A stretch of 64,000 bases of DNA, taken from Dipylidium caninum. Taxonomy: Eukaryota > Platyhelminthes > Cestoda > Cyclophyllidea > Dipylidiidae. The notes under the pieces were generated by a model that ran no database searches, was not told the DNA's origin, and saw only the letters and a program-made list of their open reading frames with translations. A program made the position numbers and the translations under genes. Shown one piece after another: positions 23,808 to 34,948 of this stretch (the stretch's first letter is position 1; each line of letters starts with the position of its first letter). Where the stretch lies: assembly GCA_017562135.1 (NCBI GenBank), contig QEYB01000158.1:124001-188000 (forward strand), read 5' to 3'.

Positions 23808-26800
23808 AGGAGTGATTAGCCCTGATTATCATTTTCCTCATGTCTATGGGTGATTTGAGTAGATTGCAACATCTTCCCTAGTCCTCATGTCGGCAAGCGG
23901 TGCTCTTCCTGCCCATTTGGCTTCCAAAACACTATTTTTCGGTTTGAACTCAAAGTATTGCCCCATAGTCAAGTTTCCAGACCTGTCTTCATCTGACCCT
24001 GATCAAACATAGTACGTGTAACTTGCGCGGCCATGGTATAGGACTTTTTCTCACCCCATCTTCACAAAGATTTTCGAGTTTGAAAAATGGGAAACGTTTT
24101 CTCTAACCGTTGAAATCATAAGTAATAGTGGTCCGCTAGGTGCATGGTGACATTCGCAATTTACCGAAGTGGCCGCAATCGACCCCAAAACCGTCTGTCA
24201 ACCGTATTCTTCCGCTTGCTTTGCCTCAGATTGTGCGAATTAGCCGTACGCCGTCTATTTCGATGAGTGGTGCACCCTCGGGCGACAGCATCGCCGCGTT
24301 GACAAAGATTAGCGCCTTAGCTCGACACGTCAAAGCCACCTGCCTGTCTTCGACATGGTGTCTAATGCAGGAACCCCTCGTTCGATTCCGCGGTGCCTTC
24401 TGTGACCTCCCTAAGGACCCGTAAGTTGGCTTTCTCTGCGCTCTCTCCTCACGTTCTCATATCACCCCTTTCAGGATAGTGAGGTGAAAAGCCTGAAAAA
24501 ACTTCGCTAACCTCGTCTGTTTGTAGGATTCTTATTTTCTCTTCTCATTCGATGAGTTTCTCGTGGACCCTGGCCCACTCATCTTTTATTGGCTCCTTTC
24601 GATCCCCGCTTAAGAGGCTCTGAGGCGAGAATTGAAATCATTTTTCGATTTGTCTACGGTTCGTCTTCCCGTTCATTTCACTTTTCGGTGGCGATCTGCT
24701 ACAGTGCACCCTCTTACACCTCGGTTTGTATTCAAATTTAATGAAGCCGTTACAAGTCATGTGGTAGTGTCGCCGCCCTAAACGGTCTCAGGTGGTGGAG
24801 GAGTAAGGAGGAAAGGTTAGGGTCGCGCCAAATGACTGCCTATTTTGATCGGGTCATTAATTCATACATTCACTCGCTTAGCTTTGTGCATTTCCACTCC
24901 GTCTTGGAGGCCCAACCCACTTATATTGGGTGTCACTTGGAACTTGCCATTAATTTTGCAGACGTCAAGACGATCTTTTTAGTGCCCACTCATGCTTTGA
25001 GGAATTCTCAGTTGTTTAGTCTCTCACAACTTGGTGAAACATATTTTAAAAACTGTGGCCTTCCCCTCAACCTCGTTTTGGTTGAGCCATGGGGAGAATT
25101 GGACAATTTTTATGCCTCATTATTCCTACTCTCGCATTCCCATCGATCACGGTCTTGAATCCCTCCTGATTTTTCTGTTCCCTCTTCGCTTTACTCCTTT
25201 TTTGATGCTGCCATGACTGTTATAGTTAAGAGACTCATGGGCCTTGGAGTTATGCATTTCACCAATAGCCTGAAACACCAGTTGACGAAGGCTGCGACTT
25301 CATCGGCTACTTTATTCGGCCAGTTGCGAGGTTGCATCTTCACCAGTTAGTGCAACCATGAGAGGACCTACTGTAATTAATGAATTTCACCGGTGGACGT
25401 GTTTAAGGGAGTTCGACGATGTGGCGTATCGCCTGCCCTTCCCGTGAAAGCCGGGGGATCCGTCACAACCCCTCATGGGTTTGACACAGCGGTGAAATGT
25501 TAGCGTTAAAGGCAATAGGGGCAGAGGCGTGCGACCTTTTCCACTTCCTTTTACTTTTATCTCATGTCCCAATTTCCTGTGTTTTCAATTTTATGTGGTG
25601 CTGCTCGAGGAACTACCGCTTCTTGGTAAAACAGACATTTCACTCAAATTTCCTTGCCAAATTCTCATAAACCTTGCGAAAATACCTCGTAGACTTACTT
25701 GTCACCTTAGTTTTGCTCGTGCTTCTTCACATTCACTTGTATTCTCACAATTAATTTGATATCTTGATTTCTCGTTAAATTTTACAACTCTGGTCCCCTT
25801 GTCTTATGCCGAGTATTTTCTGTTCACGAAATGTTGGCATCGACGCCTATTCAGTGGGCTACTCTCAAGTAATGCCTCTCTAACTTTCAACTGACTGGGG
25901 CATGAATAATCCCCGCCTCCCGGCAACGCTCCTCTCCTTTGTTCCGTGGGGTAACTCCTTGTCTCGCGTCGGTGGGCCTGGGAACCCTCACAAAGTCGGC
26001 GAATGGTGGAATTGGACAGGCCCAGTTCGTCTCACCAACACTGTACTACCCTTAAATTTGAATGCGTTTTCATCTCCCGTTTATGATACAGACAGTTTGC
26101 GTCACCAGATAACAGCCCGGGTGAATGTATTCCTTCCGTTTTATTGCCAAGACGGGAGTTAAGGAGTGCTCCCCCCGTCCATCTTCCTCTTTTTCATTAT
26201 AATTGTCTTTCAACTCGATTTTTTGCGTTATCTTCCTTCATTTGCGGCAAATGGGTAGAAGGAAATACGAGTAATCAGTCATGTTTTTTTTAAAGCTTAT
26301 TCTCTGACCGCCGGGAGGTAGCACATGTCACTCGACTTAGTCATTTTACACAAAAGTGATATCCTATAATTTGGTTAAGGGTGGTTAAATTTTGGTGACC
26401 TGCGTCAGAAGCCTGGTTGGTTGGCTCCAGCCCTTTTTTAGTAGTTCCTCGACGTTTGGCCTCAGAGGACAATGCCCCCATTCCATCCTTCCTCGCGCTC
26501 ATAACTGGCACCCTAAGATTGCTATTTCCGGATTGATGAAACTTCGCTACTCAGCCTCCCCTTCCGTTATCTTGTCCTGATCTACACCCACGAATATAAG
26601 CAATACACATCGAGGCAATTAACATTGGCGTCACATATGTGTGACATCGGCGACAAGCGTGGCAATGGAATGGAGAGCTTCAGTTTTGCATCCTCCTTCG
26701 TTAGGGCATGTATTTTGTACAATAGAGCTCTTGCCGGAGTAGATAGCATGGGTGGAAATGGCGGTTATTTAATCAGCTTTTCATCTGTTTTTTTTTCCTG

Positions 26801-26974
26801 TCCCCTCCTTTGGTGTGACTTTCCCCTTCTCGTTACACTCACTTGGTGGCAGTTCTCAGAAAGTCCTCACCACACTTCCATTGGCCCCAGCCATCGTTCA
26901 CAATGGCGGGGGATGTGAAAAGCATCCAGAGAAGGCAGGGTTGTGATTCTAGGGGGCACTGCGGGCTGTGACAG
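23808..26974. other. Unassigned intergenic or intronic DNA
   Basis: Apart from one exon-like segment at 24230-24420 I see no supported gene. Several frames of 60-110 codons occur (for example 24832-25158 and 25902-26162), but none carries a recognisable motif or paired splice sites. Confidence 0.5.
24230..24420 (+). CDS. Candidate plus-strand exon
   Basis: A pyrimidine tract and CAG acceptor precede 24230, and a GTAAGT donor follows 24420. Between them the frame reads IVRISRTPSISMSGAPSG, then ALTKISALARHVKATC and LVRFRGAFCDLPKDP. It ends in phase 2, which matches the phase at the start of the DOCK exon at 34702. It could therefore be an upstream DOCK exon separated by a 10-kb intron, but phase agreement alone is weak evidence. 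Confidence 0.3.
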
Positions 26975-27661
26975 TACTTCGGACCATTAACTTTCGGAGT
27001 CCGTAGGCAAACCCTGCGTTCTGACCTTGCGATAGCTGCAGTTTGCGTTCCAGAAATGTGCCGCACCTTTGAGGCGACAAACCTACTGGATGGAATCTTG
27101 AAGGGGAGGGGTCGACTGCACCACGCTTTATGTCTTGCCGAGTTGGATGTATCGAGGGCCTTTGATAGTGTTTCCCGAAACACCATTTTCCGTGCGACTT
27201 CTTTCGGCGCTCCGGTGTCCTTGCTCGACGAAGTCCGACAGGTGTCCCACACTCCCCGTTGTTGTTTGTCAGGGCCATTGAGGAGGCCTTGAGACTTGCT
27301 GATCCGACCATAGGGGTGGATTTGATTTCGGAGACGGAGGAGTCCCTTCGCTCTTTAGGGCCTGAGGATAGTTTTGACTTCCCTGGTGTGAACTTCATTT
27401 GGCGCGGGCGGGCACTCACGAATCATCGTGGGCGCCTGCAGACATGGCTCTCACACCTTACCAAAGCACCTCTGAGACCCCACCACGGAGATGGGTGGTG
27501 CTCGTCTTCCCCTCGTCTCGGGGTGGCCAATTTCCGCATGTCATACCCAAGTGTGGATGGTCGCCTCGTCGGGGTAAGTGGGCCCCATCAGGCACGGCAA
27601 CGCGAACGAACTCGGAAACGTCGGCAAGAGTTCTGGGGAGAGTTTTCTTTTCTCTGTAAGG
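26975..27661 (+). mobile_element. Broken R2-like LINE reverse transcriptase
   Basis: A plus-strand frame reads the RT motif block YFGPLTFGVRRQTLRSDLAI, then NLLDGILK and LDVSRAFDSVSRN, which is catalytic motif A of non-LTR reverse transcriptases of the R2 type. After about 27250 the matching sequence continues in another frame with LFVRAIEEALRLADPTIGVD, DSFDFPGVNFIWRGRA and LQTWLSHLTKAPLRP, the thumb-proximal region of the same family. The frame change and a stop at 27290-27292 show it is inactive. The YADD catalytic box was not found; it would lie in the deleted or diverged part. No 28S target or full-length ends are seen. Confidence 0.8.
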
Positions 27662-27949
27662 ACGGTCACCCCCCCTAGAATCGGGTTGTCCGGAGATAGG
27701 GATCTCGCCTCCGTAAAGCACCACCCCTCTTATGTGTGCCCCGAATGCTCTTGTCGGCCCCCGAAAATCCGAGGGAGGCGTAATTATTTTCGTGGCAGGC
27801 CGTACCCATATCCGCATCAGGTCTCCGAGGTGAAGAGCCTCTGGCACTGGAATAATGTAGGTAAGGGAAGTCGGCATATTTGATCCGTAACCTCGGGAAA
27901 AGGATTGGCTCTGAGGGCTGGGTCCCATTAGGCGATTTTATCACCTTCA

Positions 27950-29840
27950 TATTAACCTCGACCTTACTCTCCCCTCAGAGAATATTTTGGTAAAGCTTTT
28001 TAAAAATCGTTTATTGCTCTAAAATACGGCGCAATTTTGGCGATTTAACGGGCGCTGATGAAATGCCACTCTGGTGGGTGGATGTGGATGCATCTGTGCG
28101 TTGGCCATCATTGGCTACGAAACCGCAAAACTTCCGACGCCTTAAAGACCACTCGATGTACGTCTGAGACGGTTTCACTCGTCCTCCTCCGCGGTTCCAT
28201 GCTATGCGTACAACGCTTACCGCGGACATTCGAGAATCCTGCGTCCGGGGCGCCTTCTTCGATGGCACCTCTCAGCTGCCCAACGGACTTTTGTGTCGTC
28301 CAACCGCGACTAGCGCCGTCTTACTTAATCCTCAAGTCTTCATTTGATTTGAAAACATCTAACGGGACCATTTTTTTAAGATTTTATTTAATCAGGTTGT
28401 CACTGTCCTCGCACCGCAGTCGAGGCATTTTCCTAAATTACTCTTTCACTTTTTGCAAATTCAAAGGCTAGGTGCACCTGCGCCACCTTTCGAAGTGTGT
28501 TTATCCACCGTCTAGATGGCAAGTATAACTCGTAGATCCTTTAACTCTCATGGTCAGAATGTTTCTGACTCCGCACTTTTTGCTTACCCAAATCGGCCAT
28601 AAAAAGGGACTTCTTCAAGTTGCTCTTTTGGCACGGAGAGTCGGAGATGAGATGGAATGCCTAGCGTGTGGCGTTTTGTCTTAATAAATCAGCCGCCCCC
28701 GCCCCTTCCCCCTTTTTATTTTGGTGTTTGCGACTTCTTTTCACTATTTTTAGTAGAAAGTCGCCACGTTATAACCATTCTAAATATCTTCTCTTAAATC
28801 CACTATCTTTGGGACTAGAACTTGTCCGATGTCAGACTACACAAGGTCTAATGAGAGCAGCTGGGTTGAGTGGCCCCGGTTCATTCGGCCTTCGCGTGTA
28901 CCAGGCGAATGTACTCCACGTCTTTCCCCTCAGTTTGTGTCACCGGACGACAGTTGTCATGGTCCCTTGTCACGGAACCCTTCTTCCCACCTTTCTGCTC
29001 TGGCGGTGGCTATGCTTTTGGTTTCCAGGTTAGAGTCTAGTGCGCAGACTACATGACGTGTGCCAAAAAGACGCATGGCCTCCTTGACCTAAAGATTCTC
29101 ATAATACGTTGTGGTTTTCTGCCTCTTCTTCCACTTCAGTCTTGACACCCACTGGTTTTTGGTTTAACTTCCTCCGTCTTCGCGGCTCGTGAACTTTCGT
29201 CTTTCCTGCCTTCGACGAATCAGAGGAACGCGTTACACTTTCTCCCTCCGGCCATTTAAATCATTGGCCTGGTTGTGGGTGTGTGTTTGCTTAGGATTTT
29301 CACGACTGATGAACAAATGTAAACGAATATGAAAGCTGACACCATTAGACTCGAAGGATACTTGAAATTTGACGGAGAGATATCATTCGCGGGCCAATTC
29401 GTCGTTGTCTCCGTTTGAAGGAAATTTTTACAGTAAAGAATGCTCTACACACGCGCTCACCAGTTAGCCATCACCCTACGTACTCGATTGAAGCAGATCG
29501 ACGTGAGCCCACCCCATGACACTAGGCAGTTGGCCCTCGTTAGAATGGAAGGTTATGAATGCACTCGCATTCCCTCCGTCAGTCATCCCCTTTCTCGCTT
29601 TCTTATTGCACAATACTAGTGCTTTCCTTCTCTCCTACCCATCGTCTTCTTCGTTGCATACGAGATGAGTTGATCCTCGCTTGAACTTCGAGTGCTGACT
29701 AACTGGCGCACTCTGCTCCTCGTTTAGTCCAACGATAGTTAATAGCTCGTACTGATCAATGCCTAGTCCTCCACCTGAAACTTAATTTCACGGGTGTGAC
29801 CACACCCTTATCACTCACACATCGCGGGTGTTCGTCTCAC
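27950..29840. other. Unassigned DNA left of the unidentified minus-strand gene
   Basis: No supported gene is seen here. Open frames such as 28058-28471 and 28668-29033 lack motifs and splice context. Further exons of the minus-strand gene at 29.8-32.9 kb could lie here, because its leftmost piece ends at a donor-like site. Confidence 0.5.
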
Positions 29841-30364
29841 CAGCACTTGTCTGCACTATTGGCTTCACGGAAGCCAGACTGAAAGACTTGCTGGCCTCAT
29901 TCAGTAACATCATCCGCAGCAATTGCTGGGCTGACAAATCTAGAAAGAGGCTTAAATTGCTTCGGTGAATGGCATTGGTGGTGCTTCCGAGGCAGAGATA
30001 CTGACTCGCCAAAAGGTGTCGGTGGAGAATAAAAGGATGGAGAAGGACTCTCATGGGGCAGTCGGGGGGACGTAGGAGGAGGAGGGAGGAGGAGTTGACA
30101 CGAAGTTTTGGCCGGTTTTTGGCAAACGGCGACTGACCCACCACGAATGGGGATTGCGTGTGGCAGTCAAAACAGCCTACAAGCAGTAAATTAATAGCTT
30201 TTTTGAGGGTATGAATGAGCCTCTTGAAGTGAAGTGGCTCACGCGAGTAATTGAGTAGCATGTAGTCCTGATTTTCGTCTTGCAGTCTGACGTCACACGG
30301 TGAGTAAACGTGTGGGAGGAGGAGGAGATGTGCATCTCGGATCCCTCGACAATTGGCTACTGAC
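29841..30364 (-). CDS. Candidate exon of unidentified minus-strand gene
   Basis: The piece lies between a GAAGCAG acceptor and a GTGAGAC donor-like site at 29840. It reads GIRDAHLLLLPHVYSPCDV, then DYMLLNYSREPLHFKRLIHT and LKKAINLLLVGCF, and later LLHPFILHRHLLASQYLCL and LFLDLSAQQLLRMML. The helical, leucine-rich composition is that of a real protein, while the stretch around 30050-30150 is low complexity and may be a short intron. I do not recognise the family. The phase link to the piece at 30424-30591 is unresolved. Confidence 0.4.
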
Positions 30365-30423
30365 CTGCTTCTCACCTCTCCTTTTCTCTTTCGAGTGTTT
30401 AGGGGATGCCAGAGATGATGGGC

Positions 30424-30591
30424 CTACTCCATTAATACGCAGTCTACCCAGTGAGCAATTTCTGAACTCGCCTTGATGAGAGGCTTTTTTGTAGACTCGA
30501 TGAAATTAGAGTCAACTGAAAGGACAGCCACGTCATTACCACGCAGCATAGATTTACTTTCGACTTTGTCACTTAGTTTACATATTTGAAA
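30424..30591 (-). CDS. Candidate exon of unidentified minus-strand gene
   Basis: A CGACAG acceptor opens the frame in phase 0 with FQICKLSDKVESKSML, continuing RGNDVAVLSVDSNF and IAHWVDCVLME to a stop at 30424-30426. GT donors inside the last codons, for example at 30438-30437, could end it earlier. The entering phase fits the donor of the exon at 32662-32913, leaving an intron of 2070 bases. The alternating hydrophobic strands resemble a beta-propeller repeat, which is only an impression. Confidence 0.4.
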   Translation of the reverse strand, partial: FQICKLSDKVESKSMLRGNDVAVLSVDSNFIESTKKPLIKASSEIAHWVDCVLME

Positions 30592-32661
30592 CTGTCGTGT
30601 ACGATGAGATGTTAAATCTCGTGAAAAATTCCGCGTCTCATGACAACGCATTTAGTGCGCCTCCAGCAAGCTGCGGGGGAGGCCTCAACACGGGAGACAA
30701 GCGGCTTCCATGTCTACTTTCTGTCATGCCCACTACACCTCCGCAGTTCATTTTACTTGTCCCAGTCAAAAAGTGGCATTGACGACTTCCTTTTCTCCTC
30801 TTCTTCATTAATCTGTCCTCAACACAAGCGATTAATAGGTCTGCAGGTGAAACTCTGGCCGCAGCGCATTTGACGGTGATTTTACGTATTCACAGTGGAC
30901 CGCAAAGATGGGCGGAATGCCGTGCTCCCACCATCAGGCTGCGTGTGTCTCCGTCTCTCATTTGCGATTCCGCAAAAGTTGTTGGAATACAAAATCCCTC
31001 TTTTTATCTGATCAACCTACAGTGGTGGAGTACGAGACAATTAGAAGGCACAGTCTGTTTTAGCGGTTTACTGCCTACGTTTGCTCAAAGTAAACTGAAC
31101 CGGGCACGAGAAGTGCTGCACCCTTGTCCGTTGCAAATGCACTTGGATGGAAGACTGTCATTTTTGAAAGTAATTTGTTTCCGTTTAAGCTGGTACCAGT
31201 TTTTTGTCCAGTAGAAACTTTCATGAAACCTTCCAAGTGGATTCTTTTACCCTCTCTTCCCCAGCATGAAAGTTAGAAAAGAAGGAGAAGGTGATTTTTC
31301 TCCTTTTCTTCATTGTCGTGCGCTAAGTCATCCTGCATAATACTTCCTCTCCGCCCAGTCTTGCTCCTCTGTCCGACGGTTTCCACAAAGAGTTTCGCGA
31401 ATGCCCTAAAATTCAATGCCTTTGTAGGCCTTACCACGTTGTGGACGCATAATGTCACAATTTTTCTACTTGGGAAGCTTTGTATCTTGCATGACAAGGT
31501 TATTTGGGGATATGAAGAAGGCACAGGAGCTAATTAGGTGTCTGGACTGTGCTCAAGAGACAAGTCGTAATCAGAGATGTCGGTATTGGGGACGCACGAG
31601 AACCTCAGCGCTCCATAGGAGGGGAATGTTTCATCCACGAGGCCAGCTGGAGCGTTCTTTGGACGGAGGATAGCCGTTCCACCACAGTAAAAGACGGCCG
31701 TTACCAGGATACAGTCTTACGCCAGACCACTTTGCTTCCTGACCGTCTCCGTTTGTTCGACACCGCGTCGCGGTCCTCGAGTTCGTCGAAGTGGGGCCTG
31801 TTGCACCACCTGAGCCAAAATTAAATTCAGTAGCTACCCGAGCGTGACATCATGACGATTAGAAAAATGGTGGTTTAGTCAGAATCAGTCGGTACCAGAC
31901 GTAAACAACGAGTGTGTGTGTAATTATTGTGTCATTACTGCGCAAATAGGCACAGGCGGGAGGGCAGAGAAACGCCATGGCTCGTCGCTACAAAGAATTC
32001 CACCGTTTTATTATTATTATTAATTTTAAAGACTTTTGGCCAGTATTAGTTGGGGTGCTAGTTGACTGCATGGTGAGTTGTCAGGAGCATCAGCTTTCTG
32101 TGCCCGAAGAAAAAAACGTCGAAGCCGTCAAACGGTTGCGTGATGGAATGACATGTGAAGAGGGTGTCGAGGAGAAGCCCTTACTTGTGGCTACGTCATT
32201 TCAAACGAAAGATGGTGTCAACCTCTGGTGTTGTTACGTGAGTTGGCGGAGGAGATTTGGTGGTGCACACTCCTTTCTCCACCAATCGTCTTCTTTCCAC
32301 GCACAGACCGTCTGTGGTGAATCTTCGCCGTCTCTAAGTTAGCAGCGTGTGATTTTGCACGTCCCAAATCTTCATGTTGTATGGAAATTCCATACTCCTC
32401 GGTTCGCGTGCACTGAGGCAGAAATCTTTCCTCCATCTCTTCCTCGTCCTCGCTTGCTTATGATTTTGTGCAAATTAGTGCCCTTTTACTTGTGACTGCG
32501 TGTGTGTGTGATTCCAAGCTGGTAAAAGCGCCCTCACGTGTCCGCTCTCGAGCCGCCTTTCTCCCCGACATCCGCACGCCCCAGAGCCTCGGATCATAAA
32601 CAGTAGGCCTTGTTGGCCAGCCTCGTGGCCTCCACCTTCACCCGCATTCATCGCTGCTCAC

Positions 32662-32913
32662 CGTTGATGTAGTATGCAGCACAATGACCCTCGATCTTGA
32701 CTTTTTAATGCCTTTGAGGTCTTCACAGAGTGCAATTGTTCGTTTTATGGTCCCGAGGACTTGGAAATCTGGGTATATGAGTAAGATGACACACTTTCCG
32801 TTGTGTTGTATCCGAGTTATCGCGCCTTTTTTGTTGAGAATAATGAATAAACACGATAACCCACCTGTTGGCTCGATTTGGAGGCGTGTCGAAATGGTGG
32901 GCGCTACTGTCAA
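32662..32913 (-). CDS. Candidate exon of unidentified minus-strand gene
   Basis: This is an 84-codon open exon between a TCTCTTTAG acceptor and a GTGAGC donor, phase 0 at both ends. It reads TRLQIEPTGGLSCLFIILNK, then ITRIQHNGKCVILLIYPDF, GTIKRTIALCEDLKG and SRVIVLHTTST. Joined to the next piece it gives a continuous strand-rich protein. The quality of the splice sites and peptide makes a real gene likely, but I cannot name it and its first exon is not found. Confidence 0.45.
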
Positions 32914-34701
32914 CTAAAGAGATTACTTCCGTAGTGTCCGAGTCCGGTTCCACTTACCTTCCACACTGGTGCTGGGCACTTCCTTTAAAATATGCTAAAA
33001 TTTATTGCCTTTCATTATCTTCCTCTTATTTTCCCATTTGGACTGGTTAAACCAGTTCATCTGGGCAAGTGGACCACTGAGATGTTCATCCCTCGATGCG
33101 AATAATCGTGAGGTGTTAATCTTATACTTATTTTCATACCAAAAGGGGTTACTAACTGGAACCTTTAATTGGACGCAGAATCATTCCGCTTTTTTCCCTC
33201 ATCAAGCCTTAACCAGTGCTGTCAATCCCGTTACTTAATCAGGTGAGGAGCTTCCATTGTTGTGGCGAATCGACCTAGGATGGACTGCTAGACATGCTAG
33301 TTGAATTTCTTTCCGCCAGACAATCGAAAAATAAGGCTTTACAGCGAGATCTGCGTGTATAGCTGGGGTAGGCTGGTGGCTACTACTAAGGCAAAAAGCT
33401 CGGCTGTGAGACTTTGACCATTCATCTCGACTCTACTGGTAGAATTGGCGTTCGACGGGTCTGGACACGTAACTCTCCACCGAACAAAGAAACGAGGTAG
33501 ACTTCAACGTCGAGTATCCAATACATACTTAAGATTTTGCTGTCGTTACACCCGTAGCACTTTCACTATTCGTCCCTTCCAAGATGTCAGTAGAAATTTG
33601 AGTTTCTCCTGCTGAGGCGACTGCCCTTGAGTCACTCAGTTTCTTTGATTGCTTTCAAAAACACCAAGATTAATTATTTCGTGGGATGATGACGATGTAA
33701 TGGCCTAGGAATCAGCCGAGCTGTGAGGTTCAAGTGTGTGTAGTTGCGGAGGCATCTAGCATTTCTCTTCTGATTCACTGCCCCAATGCGCACCTTCATC
33801 CCTTGTTTCAGTTCTAAGAGCCGCCTTTTTTCAGATTTTCCCATTACAATCTTCACCCCCCGCCTCTCCCCGCCTGCCAACAACCTACCCACCTGCATGC
33901 AGTGATTGGCATGGCATTAAATTTATGCGCTGTGCATGCAAATTCACTCCCCCTTTTTTTTCATCAAGCCTTAACTCATCTCTTCATCACTGGACGTAGG
34001 TGGCTATGCGCAATGTGTTAGTAGTCTTTTCAAATGAAGTAGAATTTAATGAGCGACACTGTAATTCGCCGTCTCCCCCTTCAGCCCCCAACAAAACTTA
34101 CCCTCTCTTTCCTTACTCTTTCTTCAATGCCACTGAGAGGTGTTTGAAAAAAGCAAAAAATGTCTCAGAAACACTTAGTCGATTAGACGAAGCCCCCGTT
34201 GATGATTTGCTTTCAAGTGAAGAAAGCGAGGATTGTGCAGTTCTGCTGTCTATTTTTGCAACTACCTGGACCATTATTTACTGAGTGGAGGATTTCTTGG
34301 CGTTTTTCATTCAGTCCCCTCCGCCCCGGTCGGGTTAGGAAGGTGGAACTTGGTCCGGAACAATCAGTTCACACATTCTCAATCCTGTTCGAGCGACTTT
34401 TTTGACAACAGTGAGCCGGTCGGACGGTTACTTTGGTCCTTCTGACGGTCACATTCGATTCTTTTAAAACTACCCTAGCTCTTCCTTTACTCCGGGCGTT
34501 GATAGCCATTGGAGCATCCTTCTATCTCTGAAACGCCACTGAAATCCTTTTTCTGTTTTTTTTTCTTAAATTTTTTTTCCACTGCCACTAATCTGTCATC
34601 TCAGCCATCGTCAATGAAGTTACCGAAGTAACGGGGCCAGAGGCTGCCAATTGAGCATTGATAGACAAGCACCATTGTATTTTGGTGTTTGCCTCTTCCA
34701 G
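32914..34701. other. Unassigned DNA upstream of the first DOCK exon
   Basis: No supported gene is seen here. A plus-strand frame at 34000-34284 includes ERCLKKAKNVSETLSRLDEA, which is protein-like but has no clear splice context. The DOCK start codon may lie here or much further left. Confidence 0.45.
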
Positions 34702-34948
34702 GAAAGTCCTCGAGCAGATGGGAAAACCGACAGATCAGTGGTACGCCATCGACCACGTGGCGGAGGGGGAGGAGGGCAGCGCTTTCTCTGCCGTGAGGCC
34801 AACTTCCGACAAGGTTGCCGAGATCGCAACTAACGGTGGCAGTGGTGCCTCGCGCCTCTGGACCAGCGCCCGACGAGCTGCAGTTCAAGTCGCTCGGATG
34901 GAAAAGGAGACCTCGGATACACCCTCAAAATCCGCTTATGCTACTAAG
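34702..34948 (+). CDS. DOCK candidate N-terminal exon
   Basis: The exon lies between TCTTCCAG and GTGAGT. It reads [20 protein letters not shown] near its start, which may correspond to the DOCK-D N-terminal motif RKFTxxLSKPG, and ends in a basic helix. It ends in phase 0. Membership in DOCK is inferred from this weak motif and position. Confidence 0.5.

Noticed and set aside
27720..27883. Possible zinc finger (YVCPECSCR) next to the R2-like fragment
   Set aside because: R2 zinc fingers lie before the reverse transcriptase, while this lies after it, and the second pair of metal ligands is not seen.
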